A DNA stretch of 64,000 nt from Thereva unica (taxonomy: Eukaryota > Arthropoda > Insecta > Diptera > Therevidae), in NCBI GenBank assembly GCA_949987705.1, contig OX465285.1, forward strand, positions 87,057,975-87,121,974, read 5' to 3'. The notes below the pieces were generated by a model. The model was given only the letters and a program-made list of their open reading frames with translations. It was not told the DNA's origin and ran no database searches. Of this stretch, positions 36,261 through 49,439 are shown piece by piece. Positions within the stretch are counted from its first letter, which is position 1, and every line of letters starts with the position of its first letter. Position numbers and translations under genes: made by a program.

Positions 36261-37905
36261 TTAAGTTTTAAGGTATGAACTAAAACGTAATTTAACATTT
36301 CTTTTTTTGCAATTACGCCTGTACTTATCTGAATATATAAATAATTGTCAGTAAAATTCTTACCAAATTATACTTAAATATTTTATTTTAAACCTCCAAA
36401 AAAAAATAAAAAATCACAAAGAAAAATCACCATCTTTTCAGTGCACACACTGGCTGCACTTGTGCCATTTTTCTTTCTCTGTCTCTCTCTTAAAAACGTC
36501 CCCAAAGATATTTCCTTTGTGCTGTCACCGAAAAAAACACTTTGCATACATAAATTCGTCTTCAGCCAAAGTCTTATAGGGAAATTTTTGCTCGATTTGC
36601 GTTTTGCTTGGCAGTCAAGAAGAGCCGCCCTTAATCAAGCTGGAGCCCTCTCGGAGAGACTCTTCTGATCAGATTGAATTTAACCGAAACGAAAAAAAAA
36701 TACAAAAAAAAATATACAAGAAAAAAACAAAAGAAAAAAATTTGAACTTTACTAAAAAGATCGGCAGCGACGTCTGTCTTCAGAAAAACGATTCACCTGT
36801 GCACCATTCTTCACAAGCGGCAGAAGAAGAAGCCTTGGCCTGTCGCATTATTTACTTTATATCTCGTAAAAAAATAAAAATAATCAATGAAAAAAATTCA
36901 GCCATATATACTCTGTGCTGGGGTATGGGGCTACTGATGCCATTTTGATAAAAAAATAAATTGTATAGCATCCATGTCAATTGTTTCATTCAGTCAATTC
37001 ATTTTGCTGACTTGCAAAACGCCCAACGAAAATGAAAAAAAAAAATAATAAGGTGAAATTGTACAGGTAGTCCATCGAGAGGGATTGAAGGACTTGAAGG
37101 ACATACCCCCTTCTTGATATGAGGTAATTATAGCGTTGCCTGTTCTTATCAGTTAAAGGCTTTTAATTTTATCAATTTTCCGTCTGTCCACTTTCCAATT
37201 AGACTAGGGCAATTAGACGGTTGATACTTGTGTTCTCTGTCACCGGCCCCTAGCACCTGGGTCTAGGTGTAATTAATACTTTCCTCCTCTTAACAAGATT
37301 AAGGTCTTAGAAAAATGCGCCCAGTCATCGGGTTTGTGGTGGTGCTCGGGCATATCTATGAAATCTCTGAAATGGGAAAAGGCTTAGGCTCTAACAAGTT
37401 CTGTTAGCTTAGGTCGAAACAAAAAAGACAATGGCTTGTTGTATTAATTAAATATTCAAATTAGCTCCCGATAGGTGTGAGATACATGAAAAACACCTTT
37501 TCGCGGGTTTGTCATGACAGCAGCAATTGTTGACTGTTTGGGGCAGCTTTTAATTAAAATCTAATGAACATTTCCCGAGAGAGAGATACTGTCAAGGGCA
37601 CTTTCAATTGATTCTTTTGCGCTATCTCTGAGCCTTATAAGACCTCATGACTTATTCATTTCAATTATCATGCGTTAAATCGTATCAGACTTTGGACTGG
37701 CTGTCACCTGTTCTATGCCTAGATTCTTTTCTCATGGAAATTCATTCTCATTGGATTGGAGTGCAGCAAATCCATCACATCCAAGGCTGGAGAAAGAATA
37801 AGTTCCGATTCATGTATACTTGAGCACCTCTTTCTTACCAGACTGCTTGTTGCCGCAATTGCTATTTTCGATGTGCACTCAGCGCCTCCGCAAAATACCT
37901 GATAT
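36261..37905. other. Non-coding stretch
   Basis: AT-rich, many TAATTA-type motifs around 37120-37260. The 114-codon frame at 36604-36948 starts with TTG and is Lys-rich low complexity. No gene supported. Confidence 0.4.
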
Positions 37906-38066
37906 TAAAGGCCCCCATACACGGTCCAATTGGTTGTACAGCGAAGTGCGGTTGTACAACCAAAACTATCGATTGTGGGCCGGTCGGCCGATCAAAATAC
38001 ATTGAGCTTATAGGTTTGATGAAAATCTGGTTGTACAGCCAATTTGACCGTGTATGGGGGCCTTTA
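37906..38066. mobile_element. Short MITE (161 bp) with long inverted ends
   Basis: TAAAGGCCCCCATACACGGT on the left is exactly mirrored at 38047-38066, with similarity extending through AATTGG and TGTACA. The interior is about 95 bp and non-coding. Confidence 0.9.
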
Positions 38067-39426
38067 GTCACAATCGTTATTCATCGCCATTTATACATAC
38101 CTAATAACACTTAAGCCACTATATACCACCACCGCCGTGCATATAGAGCCACAAATGGCTTTTTTCCTCCCCACATCCATTTTGCTGGTGTTTCCCAGTT
38201 TCCATACGAAAAAGCCCCAATGCACAAATGCCCTCTCTTCATTGATAACTAATGCTGCGTTTAATGCGCTTTTATTGAGTGCATATGAAAATCATTTAAC
38301 CTGTTGGCGCGACTTAATTTATTACTCACGATCGTGTCCCGCACTCTTTCTCTATTCATCCATAGAAAAGTCTTTGGCCATAATCGTCGCCTGTCTAACA
38401 TTGAGTAATAACTTTAAATCCCGATAAAAATGAATAAAAAATAAAATAAAATTGAATATTTCCTAACATGATGCTCTTTGTGTATGTTTCGTTTCTGCGA
38501 TTATATCCTAGCTGGAATTGTAGAAAATGACGATCGGCAAATATTGTTTTTTAGTGTTGATTGTGGATGTTATAGATATTTACATTATACGTGAAAGTGA
38601 ACAGAATTTGAAGGGGTTATTGCGTAAAATTGAAATTGCAACTTTTGATTTTCGTAATTTTTGATATTTACATTGTAGCAGAATTTACGTTTTCGTTCGT
38701 TATGGATATTTTGTTTCGTAAAGAATAATAACGTTGCTACTAGCTAACTCCAGATTTAATTTCGCTTGGGTTTTTCTTCTATTGATAACTATGTCATGGA
38801 GCGGCCAAACTGGTAGAAATCTGTCAAAAGGATCTCTCTTCCTTACATAGAAGGCTCAGGTTCACAAAAGCGATGGATGGATGGAAGTACATCTTTTTCC
38901 TCTAAAGCTATACTTCCTACTATTACAACTATCACAACTTGGGTGATTCATGATATTCCAAAATTTTTGAAGTGAAACTTCCTAGCTTAGTTCCGGTGGT
39001 TTTGAATTGATTCGAGCAAGTACGAGTGAGTTCAGAAAACAGAAATGAAAACAAAGACAGTAGTATGAAACGGATGTTGCCTTCTCACTCGTTTACAAAA
39101 TAACGAGAAAAAAAAAACAAAAATCCTGAACCAAATTAAACTCAGCAAAACCCAAACAAATTTACATACTAAATACATAATATTTAGTTTCCAATTTATT
39201 TCGTTTAACATTTTGGATTTTAACAACAACAAAGAGGAACTTTCCATACTGCTTCAACATTAACTGACAGCGACAGCCATGATAGCAATTAAGTTATGCC
39301 ATATAAACAAATTCTACCAAACCAGCAGGAAAATATTCACAATTTATTTAAATTTGTACATAGATGGCGCAGGCATCGGTAAAGTAAAAATTAGGAGTCG
39401 GTTATTTGAATAATTTAGATTGTATA
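38067..39426. other. Non-coding stretch
   Basis: No supported gene or repeat end. Confidence 0.4.
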
Positions 39427-39789
39427 TTAACTATTAAAGAGAAAGTCGACAAATATTTGGTATATATCTACATTCCTTTCCAAGGTTTTCTCCAGAAATT
39501 GCATTAACGTCAGCAGTTGGTCCGCTGTTGACCTATTTGTCCTAAAACCAGCTTGATATTCTCCTAAAAGGCCTCCCGCTATAGGTTCTGGTTTTTGTTT
39601 CACAAGGATTGTGAAGATTTTGCAGCTGGTACTGAGGAGTGAAATGCCTCTGTAGTTTTTGCAGGTTAATTTATCTCCTTTCTTGTAGATTGGACATATA
39701 GTCGCTTTCTTCCAGTCTTCTGGTATAACTTCTTCCTCCCAGACGGCTTGTAATGTGGTCGTGCGTACCAAACCACAATTTTTCGACAC
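39427..39789 (-). mobile_element. LINE reverse-transcriptase N-terminal fragment
   Basis: Minus strand, 120 codons. IPEDWKKATICPIYKKGDKL, NYRGISLLSTSCKIF and GEYQAGFRTNRSTADQL are the first blocks of a non-LTR reverse transcriptase (the NYRGI and GFR..RST motifs). The frame is open for nearly the whole fragment, so it is relatively young or short. The catalytic YADD part is missing here; a YADD fragment of similar type lies at 47100-47650. Confidence 0.85.
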
Positions 39790-40082
39790 AACTTGTCCCG
39801 GGAACAGTTTTCACAATTGAGCAATTATTTTAATTATTTCAATTTCAGCAGGCTCGTTCGGGGTATATTGACGCATAGCTGAAATGGTACTGAAAGACTA
39901 TTCAGAATCGTGTACATTTATAAAAATCGTTCAAAAACGGTTACAGTTAGTCAATGTTGAAATACCGAAGGTCTAGATGGCGCACCCCTTATAATTTTGA
40001 TTCGTTTAGTATCGACGAAGATCGCTTCCATTCAATCATTTAGACAAGTCCAATTATAGCAAACCACACATTCGATCAAAGC

Positions 40083-40149
40083 CGTTGGTGCTACCGTTGT
40101 CGTTGGTGCTACCGTTGTCGTTGGTGCTGCCGTTGTCGTTGGTGCTGCT
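40083..40149 (+). repeat. 18 bp tandem repeat
   Basis: CGTTGGTGCTACCGTTGT repeated nearly four times, the later units with CTGCC for CTACC. The plus frame is a hydrophobic LPLSLV repeat; I do not take it as coding. Confidence 0.9.
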
Positions 40150-42619
40150 TCAACCGATTTGTGTGGCTTTGGCAACTATCGGTTCAGTGCTTTTTTCACT
40201 ACAGGCTCTCACTATAATTCTTAGTTTTCTTGCGCAGGAGTGTTTATTAAGTCACCCTCCGAAGTTATTACAAAAATCATTATTTCCTTAAAACCAAAAT
40301 TACTAAAATTGGTCCTAAATGAAAATTATGCGTCCATCGATGCTGTAAATTTACACAGAGCTAAGAAATAAGTGTAATAATATGATAATTGCAAAAAAAT
40401 TCAATAGACAATTCATTTTGAGTAATTCAGCAGCAATTCAGCAGAAGTAATTCAAATTTTTCTCTAGGAAACTTCACAATAATGCAACCTTTATGCACCC
40501 TAGTTGGTATTCTGCTTATAAGGACACATTTTTATCGTTTCTTTAATCACAACAAAACAAATGCCTTTCGGAAAAGGATTAATAATTTGTTTCCTTCAAA
40601 TCCTAAGAGTGTTATCCTCAGAATATGAATATAAAATTTTGTTTGATGTTTGTACAAAATGATGAATGGTTTCCTATCTTAAAGCTGATATGTCCCGCAT
40701 TACAAAGTCATTCTCTCAAGGAAGCTACAAGATGATCAAAAATTCTATGTAGAAAATTGTTGATTCAATTAACTGCGACAAATTCAGCACCGACACGTTT
40801 TTGTGTGGGCAGAGCAAAGAAAGATTTCATCAGTCAAGTTTCGCCGACTGGAGACCATAACAGCACGCACCAAAGTCCCACAGCAGCAACGTTGCATTTC
40901 ACAGTACAGAGCCGAAAATTTTTCTAAGGAATTGAATGTACAAACTAGAATGAAGAAGGTATACGTACCACTTTATGTAACTTATCCAATTCCACACGGT
41001 GGTGGTTCGTTCGTTCTATTCCAGGTGAATGGTTTTCATCTAGAACCAAGATTTTGTACCATCATCACAGACACAGGTCTTTGGCAAACGGGATGCAGTT
41101 ATGAAAGAAATATGATCAGAGTGGATAGTAGCAGAAATATTCTACATTGGATACAAGACGGCGAGTCGTCTTCTTCATGTTTTGCTGCTATTTGGTGGAA
41201 ACTTCTTCTCATAGCGCAGAGCCATTCAGAAAAAGAAATGCGAACCTTGGTTAAAGTAGGTAAGACTCGGAATACGTGACTTCTCATAAATTGAATACAC
41301 CACCGTGAATTTTCTGCGCAGATGCATCCCAGATAGACTCGGATTCCCTGCGAATAGTTGGCTTATGTAATTCAGTTATCTTCGTTTGGGTTCTATATAA
41401 TTATTTTCAATTTTGCTGCTGCGCAAAGTGCTTACAAGTTATTGTTACTATAGGCTCACTCCGCTCGCCTTTTGCGCATTTCCCTTACATAGTTGCGCGC
41501 CTGGTTATTATCGACCAGAATGGAACAACTTAACCCAAACACATTCTGCGCAATGTGGTGTTCTCCCTGGCCGGCTCTTAAATGACTCTTAAAAGTTAAT
41601 AATGTTGGATTGGTATAAAATATTTGAACCTTGCGAATTGCCTAGGAAAACAGCCGGAACCGCTAGGTGCTAATAAAAACTGTATTTTTATTCTTTTGTT
41701 TCTTCACTTATCGATACTTGGCTGCGCGCAATTTCTTCGCCCAGAGGTGTACTTTCTCTCGTAAAGGCTTCATTCGATGGGACGTGATCGAGGGTGCGAG
41801 GTTACTCGTGAAGATATGTGGAAAGTTGAATGATATGAGACGCTGTTGGTCGGTCTTTCTGTCTAAGGATTAATGTTTGTTATACATGTAAAATTAAGAA
41901 AGATTTCTCAGATATTTACACCTTTCTAATGGATCATAAAATAAAAGTTAAAGAACGCTGGATGCTGGGGATTTTATTGGAAGGTGGTTTTAATTGAAAA
42001 ATAATAAGAGGCATGTGCTGTGGTAATTTTGTTTGCGTTGTTGCCGGCATTATACATATGAATTTAATAGGACATTTGCAGACACAGATATTGTAAAGAG
42101 GAGTGCATTTATAGTATTTTCCAGCCAAACTAGGATAAATCAATGCTTTAAGAACGCCAAATTACAATTTAAACCCAGGCGGAAAAATTGCAACTCCACA
42201 TACATTAACATTTCGTGTACGGATAAAATAGAGCAACAACACTCCCCCATAGCATTTGACCACGACAAGAGTGGCAATGAGATCGTTGAACTGTGATTGG
42301 GAATATAAATTAGCGGGTGATTTGGGGTTTTAAATGAACGAAGTGATACTTGACGCTTTTCTGGAAAAAGCAAGATTCCCAATTGTTTTGGCGCACGCCA
42401 TGCTATTGGCTTATGAGCGAGGCGCACCGGTTTCCCGTTAGTTTCATATAAAATTTGAATCATTTTTCTTTCTAAACTCCAACAAATTTGTTAATGTCTC
42501 TTGCATTCCACCTATACTAGATGATGCTCTTCCATTTCGTCCTCTGCTGAAAGTCGTATTTCTAGATCCGTATATCTAGTTCCGGAATCAGCTTTTCGAT
42601 CATTCATAAGCTTGGCGAA
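40150..42619. other. Mostly non-coding stretch
   Basis: A single reverse core of the tandem-repeat family (ATTCAGCAGCAATTCAGCAG) lies near 40425. A 158-codon plus frame at 40803-41279 begins with GTG; its first ATG is about 145 bases in, and I recognise no domain. Confidence 0.4.
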
Positions 42620-43060
42620 ATAGGTTCTTGACGACCGGGTACATATAGAACCTTATCAGAATCCAAAGGACTTGAAGCCTATATGTCTAACATCCTTTCT
42701 CCTCCGGTAAATCGGTAGACACTGCCCTCCAATCCCTGCTAGCGGCCATTCAAGGAATTCACGAAGTTGGCTGAGTTCTTAAATATTGAGGCTGCTTTTG
42801 CGGTCACGGCGCACTTCAGCGTCTGAGTGTCCATGGCTACTCCAGGTGCTTTATCGATCATCTGCTGAGGTGCAGGGTCTTAAAGTCTGGTCTGCGTCTT
42901 TCAGAAGAAGTCAGACCTGTTGGAATGGGCCTATCACTGCTCCTTTGAAATATAACAGTCAACGCATTATTGGTAGTCCTGAAGGAGTCTGGGTGCACCA
43001 CTTTGGCCTATGCTGATTATGTTGTGCTGGTGGTGACCGGCTTTTCTTGAATTGACTCCA
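42620..43060 (+). mobile_element. LOA/R1-like LINE reverse-transcriptase fragment, decayed
   Basis: Plus strand pieces in the right order: FLNIEAAFAVTAHFSV (matches the FLDIEGAF block), then AYADYVVLVVTGF (matches YADDVVLVV, second Asp changed to Tyr). Several frame shifts between. The altered YADD and the stops show it is dead. Confidence 0.7.
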
Positions 43061-43309
43061 TATCGACATGGTCACTCATCCATTTTTAGGAGGTTCCGCA
43101 CCGCTGCGGACAGCTTGGATTACACTACACCACTCTTGGAGCTTGGAAAAGGGTTGCAATACCATCATTCCATCAAATGGATCGAAATGACCTGACATTT
43201 TTACTCAATCCCTAGAATGTCATCTCAATGGGCCCAATGGTGTGCCTAAGTGGGTTCCCTAGTGGGTGAAACATGTATTTGCGTGGTTAGACCGACTTGT
43301 AAGACGTTG

Positions 43310-43505
43310 AGTTAAGAATTTGGTTGTGTTGAGATAAGTTCAGTTAAAATTAGTTGAGTTGTCTTGAAAATTCAGTTGAGCTAAGGGGAGTTGAGTTGAG
43401 TAGAGTTGAATTAAGTGGAGTTGAGCTGAGTACAGTTGAGTTAAATGGAGTTGAGCTAGAAGATCCGCTAAGAATTGAGTTGAATTGAGTTAAGAGGTGA
43501 GTTGG
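43310..43505 (+). repeat. Degenerate TTGAG pentanucleotide array
   Basis: GTTGAGTTGAGT-type units, the complement of the CTCAA array at 19035-19545. Confidence 0.85.
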
Positions 43506-43624
43506 AATTGGAATTTAGAATTAAGAGTGACGTTTCTATATGTGTATGTGTGCGCTATTGCGGGCGAGTACTGATCATGGCAGCTTGCGAAATTTTGCAT
43601 GAAGGTACGTGTGGGCCTCCCATG

Positions 43625-43725
43625 ATGCACCTCGATTTTCGAAATTCAAAATGGCCGCGCTCGAATTCCAAAACACGCTCGAAATTCAAAATGGCCGACC
43701 AAATTTTCTCGGTGTCAATCCTAGT
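43625..43725. repeat. AATGGCCG-type short repeats
   Basis: CGAAATTCAAAATGGCCGCG and CGAAATTCAAAATGGCCGAC about 50 bases apart; same motif as 19560-19760. Overlapping frames on both strands are a by-product. Confidence 0.7.
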
Positions 43726-46700
43726 GTATCCGCGTTTCAACTTGCTTTAAAATATTTACTTATGCCGATTGTTTTCGCTAAAAGTAAATACTGAACTTTT
43801 ATTTAAAGTAGACATCTTCAATTTTATCAAGATGTGGATGGCAACTCTGGATGTTTTTCTTGTCCTGCCAGATCCTCAATAATATGTGATCACGGGCACT
43901 TTTTGAACCGTGGACTGCACTTGCTTTTTGCTAGGTGCAGGTTTAGGAATCAATATGATATAAATAAAGAGAAAAAATATAAAAATTACAAAAAAAATAT
44001 GATAAATATTCAACCAAACATACTTAGTTCAAATAATGTTTCAAATTAAGCCATCATCTTGTGAAATGACTTGAAATCATCCACTATAAAATTCAAAACC
44101 ATTGCACGACACTCAATATCCAGTTTTATTAGCCCAGACTTCCGTCAGGAGTAGCTTAGGATAATGATCTCTTAATAGAATATCAGTTTTTATCTTAATT
44201 GCCACTCTAACATAATTATTTATAAGAAAGACAGTCATCCTGACCTCTGCATCTCCACCATTTATATACATACGTTCACTGTTTCAAAAGATATAACCAA
44301 ACGGAAAGAACCAGAATTTTCAAAGACCACAGAAGTAAGATATGTTCCTCCCGAGTCACCCGAAATGACCAAATGGATATTTTATAGCATCATTAAGTGA
44401 CTTTTGTATACCGTGTATGCTTCGGTTGTTGTTCTCCACTCGAATATATCTAACCGACCATCGTATCGTCTGTCTTTGTGCGCTAAAGGGGATATTTCTT
44501 GGGTGAAAACCGATAAAAATCAATTTTGGACCTCTTCGGAGGACGACGACGTAGCGTAGATCGTATACTCCCCGACATTGTATTGTGATGTGCCCTTGTG
44601 CAAACGCGCTCAACATTTTCTGCATATAAATACGGTTCCACTAAAGTCGTGCCACATCACCGTCGGCCACCAACACCCGGATGCGCGCTGATCTCCCAGC
44701 AAAACCGCACGTTGAGAAGCTGTCACCAAGAACGTCACCGAGAATAGAAGCCATGCATATAGAGAGAGAGGGATCTGCATATAGGTGTCTTCCAAACAAC
44801 GTTGGTGCGATCGGTTGCATTTGGTTGCATTAGGGTCATTGTGGAACTTGTAGGATCTGTTTAGCGCTTGCCAGATTCCGATGCATTTACCAAAACTAGC
44901 CAAGCTGTTGGTGCTGCTGCTGGCATTGGGGCTCCTCGGATGAAATGCAGAAACCTAACCGATGGTGCAGCCCGGCAAAAACCTGACCAAGGATTTATTA
45001 TATGGGTGACAAATGGAACAATTTCGCTCAGCAAGCACAAACACATCGTATAGGGAGCCCATCGCGCAGCGGCAAGGCTTCTAGTTCCTCTCGTTTTTGC
45101 GCGTACACATTAACAAAGCCCCAAGAAGCACCACACAGCCTCCTCTCAAGATGAAATGCCAATAAAAGTTGCCCGGGTAGGAGCCCGGCCAGCGTACACA
45201 CCGTTCGGCGCGCCCCTCGTGTGCATATTGTTAAGCGGTGCCGATGAATAGTCCTCGGAGATAATTTTCATGCTATTAAATTGATATGATTAAATCTTTA
45301 TCGGAGATTAGAGCCAGAGATTCGCGGGCATCTCCCTCTTGTTTTTTTTTTTTATTTTTTTTTAGTTAGGATCACCTTCAATCGATGATACTACCTCTCT
45401 GCCTGCGCTGTGGAATACCTGAGAGGACGCCGCCGACAATGCTGCTGCTGCTGCGCGACCGATCTACCGAAGAGCTCTGTTTTGGCTTCGCAAAAGACGT
45501 CAATTGACAACTTGATGAAAGGGAATTTATGCCAAGGAAGAATTGCTAAAAGGGGATTCAATAGGGACGAGGGATAGCGAGAAGGTATCCCATTGACATG
45601 ACTACAGATGTCAAAGTGACTGAGATTTAAGATGTATGCAAAATAGTGTCATGTTATTGCTGTGGGTACGAAACCTGTGGATACGGAGGCAACTTTTTCT
45701 CTCTCTCCATTATTGGTGGTGGTTATCTTCCCTTCAGAATGCGACGACGACGACGACGGACGACGTTCTTCCTTTTTGCCATTCTAGTGACAATTGAAAT
45801 AAAGTCTTGCAGTTCTTATATCTGCCCCGATGCCAATTGTATTCGATTTATTGAACGGGCAGGAAAAATTTTTTTTTTGCGCTCTTACAAATGGGAATTT
45901 GCATTGGACAAAAAACTATTCAAATTCGTTTCTTTCTTTTTTCGAAATAATGATTTTTTAAGAAGGAGCTTTTATAAAGCCACAAAAATTCCATATTCAA
46001 ATTACATATTTTGGGTGAATGGAGAAAACGTTCTTGTAAGAAGGAATGGGACATTTCGTAAAAATATGACACAAGTTCTCGAATAGCGTAATCTTCCACA
46101 GTATTTCCAAATTCGCACAACGTCCAAAAGTTCAAACATACGGTTCGTCGCCGTCTGATGCAGCATTATACTTCTTAGTCTATGATTTCAGACCTCGATG
46201 TCAACCCATGCCTTATAGCCTGTCTGCCATTGAACTCCCCTCGACTTCTATGGATCATCAAGGCTAACCTCACACTATTTCAAGCACGCACGCTTAGTTA
46301 ACTGAGGTGTACGTGGCTAGGTTTAAATCGTCTGCGAAAACTTCCACACTTGATTTGCTTTGATGTGATTTTAGGATGACTTACAGCTTCCTGTTCCTTC
46401 CAAAGCACGGAGGCTGGCGCAATCTTCACATTCTGAAGGTCAAACGACGTCAAACCCAGCGGAAATTCCATGGATGTAGTGAATAAGATGTGTGCAGAAC
46501 GAGAGTTGAGCCAGACTTACACGAGGCAGTACATTTGTCCCTTACACCATTCTAGATTGTACTGAGGCCTCAATATTTCGAAATGTCCCGGTTAAAAAAT
46601 CACGTATCGACATGGTATCGTCATAAATTTTACCAAGGCAAGAGCTGTTTGGCCCATGTACTGGCAGTCGATTCCTCACGATACGATAAGTTGTTTGAGT

Positions 46701-47099
46701 TGAAGAAAGTGACGCTTTAGGGGAATCGCGGCTTTCAGTCCAGGGGCCTTAACTCAACTTAGCATTTCTACTCTAGTCTCTTGTGCTGAAAGTCGGAATT
46801 CGGCTTGGCTTGCGCAAAATATGTGTTCATAGAAAATCGGTCTAAGGTTGGGGTTTTGGCATGAGCTTCTAAACGATACTACAACCGTCAGCCCGCCTTT
46901 GGGTGACGTTCGGCCACCTGCTCCTCTGATTTGGACCAATTGACTTACGCCAGTCACTTTGCACAAATAAATCATTCCATGTGAGCTGATTCATTTTCAC
47001 TCAGTTTATTTGCGCCAACTGATTTGCCCCAGCCAGCTTGCGCAAGCAAATAGTTGCGTGTTAACCGATCTTATCATCGAAGCCGGCTTGTGTTTGTGT
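43726..47099. other. Non-coding stretch
   Basis: 3.4 kb without a supported gene. Contains a GA run (44760-44771), a CTG run (45439-45452), a CGA run (45742-45757) and GC-rich sequence at 44600-45260. The 146-codon frame at 45646-46086 begins with GTG and shows no domain. Confidence 0.4.
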
Positions 47100-47650
47100 T
47101 AATAATAGAAATTTTTGGGAATGTTCCTCTACAGCCCAATTCGAGCCTTGGCCTCCATCAGCTTCTTCCTCCAGACGTCTCTCTGCTCCGCAGCTTGTCT
47201 CCAGTTTCTTGTGTTGAGTTCTGCTGCATCGGCCTTACTACTGGCAGTAGTGAGAAGTATGTTCTGTTCGCGGTGTTTATTCTTCTTTATACGTCTATCG
47301 CTTCATCGTTGTCTTCGCTGACTGTGGACCCCAGGTAGTTAAATTGGTTTACCCGTTCAAAGTTATATTCCCCCCAGGTAGTATTGTGGTTTCTTCTTCT
47401 TCTTTCCACCCTTCACTGAATTAGAATCTTGCTCTTATCTGCGTTTATTTGCAACCCTATATGTTTTGCTCGATCTTCTAATTCTGTGAATGTTTCTCTA
47501 AGATATGACAGTGATCTTGCAAGGCAGTTTATATCGTCGGCATATCCTGCCAACTGTTTGGATTTTTTAAGCAGGGTTCCGTTCGCATCAATGTTAACCT
47601 TGCGAGTTACTCCTTCTAGGCATAGATTCCTCTGAGCTTAGTGTGCTAAT
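47100..47650 (-). mobile_element. LINE reverse-transcriptase fragment with YADD
   Basis: Minus strand: ANGTLLKKSKQLAGYADDIN leads into the catalytic YADD box. Then TELEDRAKHIGLQINADKSK follows, then a FNYLGS block and a DVYKEEINTANRTYFSLL segment. There are stops after the KSKILIQ segment. Typical of the palm-to-thumb region of a non-LTR reverse transcriptase. Confidence 0.82.
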
Positions 47651-48639
47651 ATGTTTATCAATTACTGCAAAATTTCCTATTCTTCACTAAGAAATCTGTG
47701 CTCCGATACCATCTTTTTTCTTTATCTTTTTCAATTATTACTACCACCCGTTTTATAGCGTTCTTAAAATAAATTGGGCTTTATTTTATTTTTATATTTA
47801 AATCTCAAAACATGAATTTTTTTTAAATATTAATGTTTTTTTAATAACCACTTCAGTTTTTGTGGCCTCCTAATTAAAATTGCATTTATACGGAAATATT
47901 TTGACCTTCAACATATCAGTGTTGCCAATTATACTTGTCTTTCTCTCCCTCCCTCCCTCTGTATACAATCATCAGAAACAGATGAAACGAATACGATAAA
48001 TAAAAATTGCATACACACGATTTTATTGAGATCCGATATCTTGTGGATGCCTCCTCAATAGGAATCGACTGGACGATGCCCTGAAGACCTCAAAGGAAAG
48101 CGACATAAATAATCAATTCAAGGCCATCGGGCTGCCGTGTAATAAAAAAGTCCCAGATCCATTTTAATTATTCTTACCAAGTAATATTTGCTCACCGGTG
48201 GAGATCATCGCGCAGCTCTCCGCGACACAAAGATCGAATTTTCTTCTCGTTTTGATATGGAAGTTCCACCTGTGCATTTCTGCCAATAAAAACAGAACAA
48301 AACTTAAGTTGAACAAGGTAAAAGAAGTAATACTGCGCCGCCGCGATGAATGCGCGCGCATTCAATTAATATTGAAACTGAAGAAACCCATGGCATTTTT
48401 GGATGATGTGATTATTATTGTTGGTGGTGGTTTTATGGGTTATTTTAGGACAGGGGTGGCCAACCTACAATGTTCCAACATATGAAAAAGCAAAAAGAGT
48501 CAGCTATGAGCAATGGTTAAATTTCACAGTCTGCCATAGAGTATTGGCTCTCGGGGTGACCGGGTTGATGGATAAAAATCAACAAAATTGAGTGTCATGG
48601 AGGTAGCAGAGCAAGCACACTTCTTTGGTCAACATCGAG
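47651..48639. other. Non-coding stretch
   Basis: AT-rich with a CTCCCTCCCTCC run near 47946. No gene supported. Confidence 0.4.
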
Positions 48640-49420
48640 CTAGTGGGTTATGAGTGCAGGATTATTTTTCTTCCGCTCCCTTAATCATGCATGTGACATA
48701 TTGCATATTGAAACAGTTGTCCTCTTTGTTGTGGCCTCTTTTGGTAGGGTTCCCCTCCACGTTGTTCTAGGTCTTTCAGCTCGACGATACCTTGCGGATT
48801 CCAGTCAAACGCCTGTTTGGCTAGATTCTCGTTTGCACCTCGCAAGGTGTGGCCTTTCCAATTCCATTCGTTTTGCATGACTTCTTCATCTATCCTTTCT
48901 TGGCCGCAATTAGTGATGAGCAGGACTTGTCTTGCACATTTAGCAAGAAAGCAAGACCAAGACAATACAGAACAAGAGCAAGACAAGACTGCAAAATCAA
49001 GAGAGCAAGAGTTTTTGCTCATCACTTAGTGCCAACAGTGATGAGCGAAAAGTCTTGTATTCCACATTTAGCAAGACCAAGACAGACCTGTAAGACTTTC
49101 TGCAAGACTTTTTGCAAGACTTCTTGCAAGACTTTTTTCAGGTCCGTTTGCTCATCGCTTCAAGACTTTTAGCGCTTAGTGATGAGCCAAAAGTCTTGCT
49201 CTCTTGATCCTTCACTCCTCTGTAGTCCTGTCTTTTCTTGGTCTAGCTTTGGGTTTTGCTAAATGTGCAAGCAAAGGCAAAACTGCAAGACCAGTCTTGC
49301 TCATCACTAGTCGCAATAGATCTTCCTTTGTAATTCTATATGCCCGCGGATTTTTGGTGAAAACTTGAAGGCGCCTAGTAATCAATTGGCGGACTTCCCA
49401 CGGTTCGCCAACATTCAAAA
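48640..49420 (-). mobile_element. LINE C-terminal fragment split by a MITE
   Basis: Minus strand: 49420-49310 ends with RITKEDLLRL, and after the 399 bp insert the reading continues NCGQERIDEEVMQNEWNWKG and HTLRGANENLAKQAFDWNPQ. This is the W.WIGH.LR...ALDWNPQG tail of RTE/jockey-type reverse transcriptases. The break coincides exactly with the target duplication of the inserted element. Confidence 0.8.
48911..49309. mobile_element. hAT-type MITE (399 bp) with 8 bp target duplication
   Basis: The left end TAGTGATGAGCAGGACTTGT is mirrored by AGTCTTGCTCATCACTA on the right. The flanks are GCCGCAAT (48903-48910) and GTCGCAAT (49310-49317), an 8 bp duplication with one change, as hAT transposases make. 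The interior is full of CAAGACTTTTTG-like repeats and inverted AGCAAGACC motifs. Confidence 0.9.
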
Positions 49421-49439
49421 AAATTGCCTTAACATTGAA

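Noticed and set aside
36604..36948. 114-codon Lys-rich ORF
   Set aside because: TTG start and A-run low complexity; no supporting signal.
37820..38071. Mirror ORFs on both strands
   Set aside because: Both are produced by the inverted ends of the 161 bp MITE.
40803..41279. 158-codon plus-strand ORF
   Set aside because: No ATG for the first third, no domain I recognise, no splice partners. Could be chance or a remnant.
45646..46086. 146-codon plus-strand ORF
   Set aside because: Starts at GTG, composition follows local repeats (CGA run) and T/A-rich DNA; no domain.
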